DNA of 5,806 nt, from NCBI GenBank assembly GCA_027858355.1, contig JAQICW010000071.1:1-5806 (forward strand). Reading direction: 5' to 3'. Positions within the stretch are counted from its first letter, which is position 1, and every line of letters starts with the position of its first letter. This stretch comes from Desulfobacula sp. (GTDB lineage: Bacteria > Desulfobacterota > Desulfobacteria > Desulfobacterales > Desulfobacteraceae). Positions 1-5,506 of the stretch are shown piece by piece. Below the pieces are notes generated by a model, which did no database searches, was not told the DNA's origin, and saw only the letters and a list, made by a program, of their open reading frames with translations. A program made the translations under genes and the position numbers.

Positions 1-375
1 ATTTCACCGGAAGGTTATTCCGCACCGCATAGGGAGATTCAACCATATCAATTATTTCGGATGGAGATCTTAAAAATCATAAAATATCCTGAAATCAGTT
101 ACAGGAAGTTTTGTACCGATGAATATTTTGGTAAGGAAAGAAAGCAAAATAGAAGATTTGTCAGGTTGCCTTTAAAGACAAAGGATCAAGTCCATCATAC
201 TGAATTGTGCCATTTCAGAGGTAGTTTGTCTTTTAAACAGTTGATGAATATTCTTGTGTATATCCTACATCATTTTTATAAAGCCGGTTTTCTTGAGAAT
301 ACTGTTGTGCATGGAGTTGATTCAACTGAACTGCCTTCTGAAATCATTTATCCGCTATGTACAGTCAACAGATAG
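1..375 (+). pseudogene. DDE transposase, N-terminal remnant (partial)
   Basis: The frame is open from base 1, so the true start lies to the left of the window; ATG at 61 is internal. The 125 visible residues resemble the front part of a DDE (RNase H-fold) transposase: a basic N-terminal part, then LCHFRGSLSFKQLMN and the stretch VVHGVDSTELPSE. The Asp in GVDST fits the usual context of the first catalytic Asp in IS4-like enzymes. The frame stops at 373-375 shortly afterwards, and no second Asp or Glu region follows, so the gene is truncated and inactive here. After the stop the same frame stays open for 15 codons (EDAFSQEKYEKLFKS) to a TGA at 421-423, which could be a remnant. The exact IS family was not recognised. 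Confidence 0.55.
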
Positions 376-430
376 GAAGATGCTTTTAGTCAAGAAAAGT
401 ATGAAAAATTATTTAAGAGTTGAAATATGC

Positions 431-478
431 ACTCAACCAGGCACTGGCACAACATGTTGTGCCAGTGCCTGGTTGAGT
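431..478. repeat. Perfect 48-bp palindrome
   Basis: Two 24-nt arms meet with no spacer at 454/455 (centre ACAACATGTTGT); every base pairs, and pairing stops exactly at 430/479. Each arm also holds a smaller palindrome, CCAG-GCA-CTGG and its complement. As RNA it would fold into a long hairpin, but no U-run follows on either strand, so it is not a standard intrinsic terminator. It lies just past the broken DDE transposase. It could be two abutted transposon ends, a MITE-like repeat or a protein-binding site. No second copy was seen in the window. Confidence 0.85.
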
Positions 479-623
479 CAAAACATTCCTGAAATAAAAC
501 ATAGGCATTAAGTGGGGGGATGGAAATAGTCGGGATTTTATTTAAAAAGATCAAAAATTATCAAATTTCGGATGATTTTGGGCATAATTCACCAGTAATT
601 CCACAATTCAATTTCAAAAAAAA
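479..623. other. Gene-free AT-rich stretch, downstream end of IS91 remnant
   Basis: No convincing coding frame was found here. It lies between the palindrome and the last codons of the minus-strand IS91 transposase gene, so the IS91 3' terminus is probably inside it. A weak hairpin is visible: 554-562 can pair with 571-579 (one G-U pair, 8-nt loop). IS91-family termini often carry short hairpins, but this one cannot be assigned as the terminus from sequence alone. The missing 5' half of the carboxyltransferase gene is not recognisable here. Confidence 0.4.
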
Positions 624-760
624 TCAACTCCAATAGTCAAATGCTGGAACCTGGGAGTCTGAATCATCGTAAATCAATTCAGAGATATAAACCGGATCAG
701 GCTGTGGTGGGTCATGATTGCGTATATCCCAAAGCCCAAGGTGTCGTAAAATTATTTCTA

Positions 761-778
761 CGCGTGACCTTTAGGTTA
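761..778. repeat. 18-nt insertion in IS91 transposase gene (copy 2)
   Basis: On the minus strand the tail reads FIEEIEII, then TAACCTAAAGGTCACGCG, then EIILRHLGLWD. Removing the 18 nt restores the spacing expected between FIE and ILxHLGLW in this family. The insert is in frame but brings a TAA stop. Its 14-nt half TAACCTAAAGGTCA matches the insertion at 1620-1638 with one difference. Confidence 0.65.
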
Positions 779-1619
779 TAATTTCGATTTCTTCAATAAA
801 ACTGATAATTCTCATAGGCCCCTGACATTTTGGGCAAATCAAAGGGTCAAATTCATACACTTTCTGAATTAACCGCGCCCAATTTTGCCGGAATTCTTTG
901 GAAGATAGCTCATTGGGTATAATAGCCGGGATATTATCATCAGCATCAGCCTTTTTTCTTAAACCTCTTGATTTGTTTGAATAGAAACCGTAATAGCGAA
1001 CCGTTTGTTCATATCTATTGGGAATGTGAGTCACCAGTTGAGCCAGCCAGTCCAGAGCATTGAAAACTTTCTGGGACTTTCTGTCCTTGGAGATATAAAC
1101 CACTTTGGCAATACCGTCAGTTGATTCTTCTGCTGGAATATAGATCATTCTTTCCTGGGAGAAACAGGCTCGGATAATGTAATTGGCCAGATTGCCAAGA
1201 CCAGCTTTGTCATCTGGATAAATCCGGTCACCAATATATACATGGAAACCAGTATGATGCCAGGAAAGCATGTTTTCGATAACAGCATCATTTATTTTTC
1301 CTTCTTTTTTGAGCATTTTCAATACTTCATACTGAAAGGCCTCTTCCAGGTCTTCAAGCATGAATGCTGGTGCCATTCGGAAACTGTCGTCATCTATAAA
1401 ACAGCCGTCAGAAACTATGGCGTGGAGATGAGGATTGAAATTTTGAAAATCACGGTAAGTCTGCACAGCAATGCTGGCTCCGGGAACAGCACCATCATAC
1501 GGAACAGCTGATTTTAGATAGGCACTGATCACCTTCCATCCACAGATGCTGAGCTTTGCCAGTAATTTGCGGTCATAGAGAAAATAGATCCGCAATCGTT
1601 TGGGAATACTGAAAACCCA

Positions 1620-1638
1620 GTTTCTGACCTTCAGGTTA
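1620..1638. repeat. 19-nt insertion in IS91 transposase gene (copy 1)
   Basis: On the minus strand VPHRQ is followed by TAACCTGAAGGTCAGAAAC and then WVFSIPKRLR. Without these 19 nt the frame gives VPHRQWVFSIP, the sequence expected of IS91 transposases. The insert adds a stop and a +1 shift. TAACCTGAAGGTCA is a near-palindrome (TAACCT-GA-AGGTCA), shared with 761-778. Confidence 0.7.
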
Positions 1639-1715
1639 TTGCCGGTGGGGAACATCTTTCAAGACATTGGTAAGCAGCCATTCGCCATATTCTACAACCC
1701 TTTTCTGATGACAAG

Positions 1716-2045
1716 ATGGACAAAAATGCCGACGTTTACAGGAGAAGGCAAGACCACCGCACTACACCTTTTATAACCCAGTTGCCGCAAAAGGTGCGCA
1801 TCACTCATCCTTTCCATCCACTCTATAATAAAAAGTACGGCTTGCTTGGCTATCGGCGCAGCTGGCGGAATGAATGCATCGAACTTCATGATGAAAAGAA
1901 CCGGGTCATCACAGTTCCCATAAAATGGACCGATGCGGCATCACAAGACCCTTTTGTGGTTGTTGCAGCAGGCCGATCTTATTTTCGCACAGAGGATCTT
2001 GTTCGGTTAGTGAATCTCATTGATGGGCTTAAGGGCGTTTCCTGA
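1716..2045 (+). CDS. DUF5372-like small protein, separated from its native start
   Basis: Residues from about VRITHPFHPL through YRRSWRNECI and PIKWTDAASQDPFVVVAAGRSYF match my recollection of the DUF5372 family, small proteins of unknown function found beside large serine recombinases. The only ATG in this frame (1716) lies outside the element, in antisense IS91 DNA, with no visible Shine-Dalgarno; internal TTG 1782 and GTG 1794 are poor alternatives. In an excised circle joined at GAGAA, the frame would continue upstream into ATG 5099 with its AAAGGAGG. That would give a 104-aa protein starting MNSTRRQDHRTTPF. In the integrated state the gene is therefore probably silent or poorly translated. 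Its role is unknown; an integration or excision cofactor is a guess. Confidence 0.7.
   Translation: MDKNADVYRRRQDHRTTPFITQLPQKVRITHPFHPLYNKKYGLLGYRRSWRNECIELHDEKNRVITVPIKWTDAASQDPFVVVAAGRSYFRTEDLVRLVNLIDGLKGVS
1739..1751 (+). other. Left attachment site (attL-like junction)
   Basis: The sequence is CAGGAGAAGGCAA, with core GAGAA at 1742-1746. To its left is antisense IS91 DNA and to its right the element. Joining its left flank to the right flank of 5107-5119 gives CAGGAGAATGCCA. That restores the IS91 frame as EYLLAFSCKRR, which supports the position of the junction. Confidence 0.75.
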
Positions 2046-2048
2046 TGA

Positions 2049-2090
2049 TGTAAAGCAAATTATGCCGCAAGTGTAAAGTAAAATATGCCG
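2049..2090. repeat. Tandem 19-bp repeat downstream of the DUF5372-like ORF
   Basis: Two direct copies, 2049-2067 and 2072-2090, read TGTAAAGCAAATTATGCCG and TGTAAAGTAAAATATGCCG. They match at 17 of 19 positions and start 23 bp apart, roughly two helical turns. They lie between the DUF5372-like stop and the operon promoter. A binding site for the HTH protein or the recombinase is plausible but unproven. Confidence 0.7.
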
Positions 2091-2171
2091 AATTGGGATT
2101 TATGTATTTTCCATAAGGCCAGATATATTGTTGTAACAGTTGAATATTATATAACAAACACTTCAAAATGC

Positions 2172-2199
2172 TTGACACCTGTATTTATATGTATATAAT
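2172..2199 (+). promoter_or_regulatory. Sigma70-like promoter of the HTH-recombinase operon
   Basis: TTGACA (2172-2177) and TATAAT (2194-2199) are both consensus, with a 16-nt spacer. Transcription would start near 2206, about 30 nt before the HTH start codon. The remaining gap from 2091 to 2171 is AT-rich and shows no gene. Confidence 0.8.
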
Positions 2200-2237
2200 T
2201 TAGTTAACAATGCATATTGGCTTTTTGGAGGAAAATC

Positions 2238-2702
2238 ATGTCAGAGAAGAAGAGGAAGGATAAAAAGATAAAAGCGCTGCTGGAGCAATCCTGTTTAAAT
2301 CCCAAGCCTGAGCTTGTAACTGACGCTCTTTTCCATGAGGAAGAGTTTTTCGATCCAATGGATCTTGTTCAGGTCAAGTATGAGATGCTCAGGAGGGTTG
2401 GTGTAGACAAGCGGTCTGTGACAGAGGCGGCCCATAGCTTTGGTTTTTCACGTCCTTCGTTTTATAAGGCAAAAGATGCTTTGGAGCGGGAGGGTTTGAT
2501 GGGGTTAACCCCGAAAAAACGAGGCCCCCGCACAAGGCATAAGGTAGTGGGGGAAGTTTTGAGTTTTATTAAAGATCTTTTTGACAAGGAAGGAGGTTTG
2601 CCGATGGTAGAAGTGGCAGATAGGGTAAAGGGACACTTTGGGGTCACGATTCATCCTCGAACCATTGAGCGGGCATTGAAGGGCAAAAAAAAATTTCAGT
2701 GA
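2238..2702 (+). CDS. Helix-turn-helix DNA-binding protein of the element
   Basis: This 154-aa basic, cytoplasmic protein has two helix-turn-helix-like segments. The first spans residues about 57-82 (KRSVTEAAHSFGFSRPSFYK), followed by the linker TPKKRGPRTRHK. The second, about 122-147 (VEVADRVKGHFGVTIHPRTI), resembles the tandem HTH N-termini of IS630/IS481-type transposases but without a DDE domain. ATG 2238 is chosen because GGAGG (2227-2231) lies 6 nt upstream; the longer TTG 2217 form would place that site inside the gene. It is first in the operon behind the promoter at 2172-2199. Its stop overlaps the next start (GTGA, 2699-2702), implying coupled translation. A role as repressor of the operon or as a recombination accessory factor is inferred. 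Confidence 0.8.
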   Translation: MSEKKRKDKKIKALLEQSCLNPKPELVTDALFHEEEFFDPMDLVQVKYEMLRRVGVDKRSVTEAAHSFGFSRPSFYKAKDALEREGLMGLTPKKRGPRTRHKVVGEVLSFIKDLFDKEGGLPMVEVADRVKGHFGVTIHPRTIERALKGKKKFQ

Positions 2703-3025
2703 AGGTCTATCGGCCGGGGTCGGGCCAGGAAGGGGGCCGCAAACTTATGGACCGCTATGAGCAATTGCGCTGTGAGGGGGTACAAAAAACAATGAGTAGG
2801 GAACTGACTGTATTTCTGACAGAAGGGATGTATGCCTGGGTGCACACCTGGTTATCCTTACCGGTTGAAACCACTGGGGAATATAGGAAGGGGCGTGGCG
2901 CCGGCTTGAATGCGCCCAAGAATAAAGAAACACATTTTACAGGCATCCAAAGCGAAGTGGTCAATATCCTTGCTGCAATGTCATTGGAGAAACTAAGGGG
3001 AGATGGAATATGCGAGACATGTTAA
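2699..3025 (+). CDS. Small conserved-type protein of unknown function
   Basis: This 108-aa protein starts at GTG 2699, overlapping the HTH stop by 4 nt, and ends 16 nt inside the recombinase gene, so it is translationally tied to both. Visible segments are LMDRYEQLRCEGVQ, a short hydrophobic and aromatic stretch (GMYAWVHTWLSL) and SEVVNILAAMSLEKL near the C-terminus. There is no signal peptide, clear membrane helix or catalytic motif. I recall similar small ORFs with the pattern YEALR...VVxxLAAM between HTH and recombinase genes in related elements, but cannot name a family. The tight position suggests a protein that assists recombination. Overlapping minus-strand ORFs in this stretch are shadows. 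Confidence 0.7.
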   Translation: MKVYRPGSGQEGGRKLMDRYEQLRCEGVQKTMSRELTVFLTEGMYAWVHTWLSLPVETTGEYRKGRGAGLNAPKNKETHFTGIQSEVVNILAAMSLEKLRGDGICETC

Positions 3026-5106
3026 AACAAAAGGTGAGTATTGATCATCTAAAACGAAAAGCATATCTCTATGTCCGTCAATCGAGCTTGCGACAGCTTG
3101 TGGACAACCAGGAGAGCACCAAGCGCCAGTATGCACTGAAACAGAGAGCAGTAGCCCTGGGTTGGCCGCCGGAAACCATTGAGGTCATAGACGAGGATCT
3201 CGGTCAATCAGGAGCCTGGTCAGGCCGTTCAGGATTTCAGAGGCTGGTCGGCGAAGTTGGGATGGGACATGCCGGGATTGTGCTGAGTCTTGAGGTCTCC
3301 AGACTGGCCCGCAATTGTAGCGACTGGCACCGCCTTTTGGAGATCTGCTCCGTGTCGGATACGCTTATTTTGGATGAAGAAGGGATCTATAATCCTTCGT
3401 ATTTCAACGATCGATTGCTCCTGGGGCTGAAGGGAACCATGAGTGAAGCGGAACTGCATGTTATTCGAGCCCGGTTGATAGGCGGTATGTTGAACAAAGC
3501 AAGCAGGGGAGAGTTAAAACTGAGGCTCCCGGTGGGTTTTGTATATGATCTTAAAGAACGTGTGGTTCTGGATCCGGACAAACAGATTCAAGGGATCATC
3601 AGGCACTTATTTTCCACTTTCCGTAGAGTGGGTACGGTGTTCAGGACGGTAAGGACCTTCCATGAAGAGGGGATCAAGTTTCCAAACCGGATGCATCATG
3701 GGCCTTCAAAAGGAGACGTTGTATGGACAAGTTTGAAGGTAAGCCGTGTCAATCATATCCTGCACAACCCCCGTTATGCAGGGGCATATGTGTACGGGCG
3801 AAGGACCCAAAAAAGAAAAGACGCCCAGGGAAGGCCAATTGTCAGCGATCTTCCACGAGATGAGTGGCATGCGCTGATAAAGGATGTCCACGAAGGGTAT
3901 ATCTCGTGGGAAGAATATGAAGAGAATCAGAAACGGCTCAAGGCTAACAGCCACAATAGGAGTACTTCCGAACGTTCAGTGCCTCGAGAGGGCCGGGCTT
4001 TGCTTCAAGGTCTGGTCATTTGCGGTATCTGCGGAAAGCGGATGAGCGTACGCTACCGCAAAACTCGGGGTCGCCTGAGGCCTGAGTATGCATGCAAGGG
4101 GCATGGTGACAATGTGGCTGGGCCAAGATGTCAAAGCATGCCTGGAGACGGTATTGATGAAGCCGTTGGTACCCTTTTGATAGAAACAATGAATCCCGTA
4201 GCTCTTGATGTGGCTTTGGCCGTTCAGGAAGAACTGAATCGACGTACAAAGGAGGCTGACCGCATTCGCCAAGAGCACGTAGAGCGGACACGCTATGAGG
4301 TGGAACTGGCTCGCCGCCGATATCTGCGGGTTGATCCTGACAATCGACTGGTGGCAGATGCCCTGGAAGCAGATTGGAATCAAAACTTGCGCGCTTTGGC
4401 CGAGGCGGAGGAACAGTATAAAAGGTTGAGGAAACAAGACAGCAAGGTACTGGATGAATACATGCAAGAAAAGATTCGAGAACTCGCCTCTAATTTCCCC
4501 AGGCTGTGGAACGATCCTGGCACACCTCAACGGGAACGGAAAAGAATGACGAACCTTCTTCTGGAAGATGTCACCCTTGTCAAAAATAAGGAAGACATCA
4601 CAGCACATATACGATTCAAGGGTGGCACTGCCAGGACCCTACACGTTCCCAGGCCGTTGGCATCGTGGCAGGAATGGTCGACCGATTCAAAAGTTGTGGC
4701 CGAAATCGACCGGCTGTTAGAGCACCATACCAACTGCCAGGTTGCTTCTATCCTCAATGAAAGCGGATTTACATCAGGCAAAGGCAAACCATTTCATGGG
4801 AATCGCATTTCCAAAACATGGAGGGCATATGGCCTGAAAAGTCGTTATGAACGACTACGGGACAAGGGGATGCTGACACGCAAGGAACTGGCTGGCAAAC
4901 AGAACGTTCACCAAGGAACAATAACCAAGTGGCGGATCATCGGCAGGGTAAAGGGCCACCTTGCCGATGATCAGGGCCAATATTTGTTTGAAGATCCAGG
5001 AAATATTTGCTTGAGGTTGAAGAAGAAAAACGATAAAAAATCTTCCAGCAAAAGGCTTTTATCAACAAATGCTTCATGTGAGGCAAAGGAGGCGCAGTAT
5101 GAATAG
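3010..5106 (+). CDS. Large serine recombinase (integrase of the element)
   Basis: This 698-aa site-specific recombinase cuts and joins DNA through a phosphoserine link. The catalytic domain is at residues about 17-155: YVRQS with nucleophile Ser25, SRLARN at 97-102 and GLKGTMSEAELHVIRARL leading into the long helix. The recombinase domain spans about 165-300 (NHILHNPRYAGAYVYG). The zinc ribbon has Cys338, Cys341, Cys362 and Cys374, followed by a charged coiled-coil-like region at about 395-485. The C-terminal part carries two HTH-like segments (CQVASILNESGF and LTRKELAGKQNVHQGTITKW), probably for att-site recognition. Key residues are all present, so the enzyme looks intact. ATG 3010 is chosen for AAGGGGAG 7 nt upstream; ATG 3019 is possible. 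The stop (5104-5106) is 3 nt from the attR core region and overlaps ATG 5099. Confidence 0.95.
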   Translation: MRDMLKQKVSIDHLKRKAYLYVRQSSLRQLVDNQESTKRQYALKQRAVALGWPPETIEVIDEDLGQSGAWSGRSGFQRLVGEVGMGHAGIVLSLEVSRLARNCSDWHRLLEICSVSDTLILDEEGIYNPSYFNDRLLLGLKGTMSEAELHVIRARLIGGMLNKASRGELKLRLPVGFVYDLKERVVLDPDKQIQGIIRHLFSTFRRVGTVFRTVRTFHEEGIKFPNRMHHGPSKGDVVWTSLKVSRVNHILHNPRYAGAYVYGRRTQKRKDAQGRPIVSDLPRDEWHALIKDVHEGYISWEEYEENQKRLKANSHNRSTSERSVPREGRALLQGLVICGICGKRMSVRYRKTRGRLRPEYACKGHGDNVAGPRCQSMPGDGIDEAVGTLLIETMNPVALDVALAVQEELNRRTKEADRIRQEHVERTRYEVELARRRYLRVDPDNRLVADALEADWNQNLRALAEAEEQYKRLRKQDSKVLDEYMQEKIRELASNFPRLWNDPGTPQRERKRMTNLLLEDVTLVKNKEDITAHIRFKGGTARTLHVPRPLASWQEWSTDSKVVAEIDRLLEHHTNCQVASILNESGFTSGKGKPFHGNRISKTWRAYGLKSRYERLRDKGMLTRKELAGKQNVHQGTITKWRIIGRVKGHLADDQGQYLFEDPGNICLRLKKKNDKKSSSKRLLSTNASCEAKEAQYE
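5085..5101 (+). promoter_or_regulatory. Ribosome binding site and start codon of split DUF5372-like gene
   Basis: AAAGGAGG (5085-5092) lies 6 nt before ATG 5099-5101, inside the last codons of the recombinase gene and overlapping its stop (TATGAATAG). This is among the best Shine-Dalgarno and start pairs in the window. In the integrated state it opens only a 37-codon frame. Across a GAGAA junction as in an excised circle, it reads in frame into the DUF5372-like body at 1747. Confidence 0.75.
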
Positions 5107-5212
5107 CACGAGAATGCCAATAAATATTCATGACCACAATCTTCGCAACGCACCCTGGCAAACCCAAAATGTAGGTCCCCACAGTCCAGATATTTGTAAA
5201 TCACAGTCATGA
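5099..5212 (+). other. Chimeric short ORF across the right junction
   Basis: From ATG 5099 with its good ribosome binding site, the frame runs MNSTRMPINIHDHN and on for 37 residues to TGA 5210-5212. Only the first five codons belong to the element; the rest is antisense to the IS91 transposase gene. It is probably a by-product of integration and not a functional gene, although the signals suggest it could be translated. Confidence 0.35.
5107..5119 (+). other. Right attachment site (attR-like junction)
   Basis: The sequence is CACGAGAATGCCA, with core GAGAA at 5110-5114. To its left is the end of the recombinase gene and to its right the antisense IS91 N-terminal codons. Joining its left flank to the right flank of 1739-1751 gives the deduced attP core CACGAGAAGGCAA, which resembles the deduced attB CAGGAGAATGCCA at 10 of 13 positions. 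Confidence 0.75.
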
Positions 5213-5366
5213 CATATGTCCGCCAATAGCCATAGCGGGATTTATACATATCATCCCATGCTTGCTCTAATTCTTCAAAGTGATTTTCAACGCATTTATA
5301 GTAAGCGCTTGCTTTGGGATTACGAGGCTGATAAATATCAAAATCATATGGTGATGATTGTGCCAT
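5110..5366 (-). pseudogene. IS91-family transposase, N-terminal part (cut by element)
   Basis: Starting at ATG 5366 (MAQSSPYDF; ATG 5378 gives four more residues), the minus strand reads ENHFEELEQAWDDMYKSRYG, then LDCGDLHFGFARVRCEDCG and HEYLLAFSC. This is the typical front of IS91 transposases with the first Cys pair of the zinc ribbon. The frame then crosses GAGAA (5114-5110) into the antisense of the recombinase gene, and the following residues to a stop at 4971 are meaningless. The continuation KRRHFCPSC is found 3368 bp away at 1737. No strong Shine-Dalgarno was seen for either start, so the choice between them is uncertain. Confidence 0.85.
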
Positions 5367-5431
5367 ATTATAACCCATAATAATGGTAAGATTTTCAATA
5401 TAACTAACTTGAAAATTAACTATGATTGTAT

Positions 5432-5460
5432 AGCATAGATGATTTGTTGAAAAAATACAA
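5432..5460 (-). promoter_or_regulatory. Candidate promoter of the IS91 transposase gene
   Basis: On the minus strand TTGTAT (5460-5455) and TATGCT (5437-5432) are separated by 17 nt, a plausible sigma70 pair about 55-65 nt upstream of the transposase start codons. It overlaps the hairpin at 5442-5465. Confidence 0.4.
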
Positions 5461-5465
5461 CAAAT
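5442..5465. repeat. Hairpin inside the upstream end of the IS91 remnant
   Basis: ATTTGTTG (5442-5449) pairs with CAACAAAT (5458-5465) around an 8-nt A-rich loop. Two more pairs are possible beyond one mismatch. It lies about 40 bp inside the inferred IS91 end near 5506 and could belong to the terminal recognition structure of the element. Confidence 0.45.
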
Positions 5466-5506
5466 GATGAAAAATATAAACAAAAATTCGAAGTTTAGAA
5501 ATAATC

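Larger units (their letters stand above)
624..1746 (-). pseudogene. IS91-family transposase, C-terminal part (broken)
   Basis: This is the larger piece of a Y2/HUH rolling-circle transposase gene. Reading on the minus strand from 1746, it begins FSCKRRHFCPSCHQKRVVEY, the second half of the N-terminal zinc ribbon, and continues to VPHRQ. A 19-nt insertion (1620-1638) then adds a stop and a frameshift before WVFSIPKRLR. The catalytic HUH motif HLH is at 1430-1422 (FNPHLHAIVSDG), and a candidate nucleophile Tyr lies in LANYIIRACFSQERM. A C-terminal CPKCQGPMR follows. An 18-nt insertion (761-778) creates the TAA at 773-771. Beyond it the frame resumes with the typical tail ILRHLGLWD and DDSDSQVP, ending at TGA 626-624. 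The ATG at 1655 is an artefact of the frameshift. Rejoined to its N-terminal part and without the inserts, the protein would be about 445 aa. Confidence 0.9.
1742..5114 (+). mobile_element. Serine-recombinase element inserted in IS91 transposase gene
   Basis: The plus-strand block splits the minus-strand IS91 gene exactly between codons of its zinc ribbon. On the right, IS91 reads CEDCGHEYLLAFSC; on the left it resumes at FSCKRRHFCPSC. Both junctions share GAGAA (1742-1746 and 5110-5114), and 10 of 13 positions match when 1739-1751 is aligned with 5107-5119. Element length between equal core positions is 3368 bp. A short shared core, no inverted repeats and no longer target duplication fit integration by the encoded large serine recombinase. 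The element carries a DUF5372-like ORF, an HTH gene, a small ORF and the recombinase, with almost no spare DNA at either end. The exact crossover dinucleotide within GAGAA cannot be set from this sequence. Confidence 0.85.

Noticed and set aside
431..478. Palindrome as an intrinsic terminator
   Set aside because: There is no T-run on either side in either direction, and there is no intact gene upstream to terminate.
254..511. Plus-strand 85-aa ORF
   Set aside because: It overlaps the DDE transposase frame in another register and runs through the palindrome; no protein-like features.
771..1655. Minus-strand ORF starting at ATG 1655 as a complete 294-aa transposase
   Set aside because: The first residues (MFPTGNNLKVRN) come from the 19-nt insertion frameshift. 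The conserved upstream codons (FCPSCHQKRVV...VPHRQ) and the downstream tail (ILRHLGLWD) lie outside it, so it is a piece of a broken gene.
1692..1889. Minus-strand 65-aa ORF
   Set aside because: It is a shadow of the DUF5372-like ORF and crosses the attL junction.
2049..2090. Two-copy repeat as a CRISPR array
   Set aside because: There are only two copies with a 4-nt gap, no spacers and no cas genes.
2217..2237. TTG 2217 as start of the HTH gene
   Set aside because: GGAGG at 2227-2231 lies inside that extension and is ideally placed for ATG 2238.
3976..4608. Long minus-strand ORF (210 aa)
   Set aside because: It lies wholly antisense to the recombinase gene, including its zinc ribbon, and shows no recognisable domain.
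4971..5483. Minus-strand 170-aa ORF as an independent gene
   Set aside because: Its first part is the IS91 N-terminus, but everything below 5110 is antisense to the recombinase gene. The residues before MGYN or MAQSS are upstream non-coding DNA.
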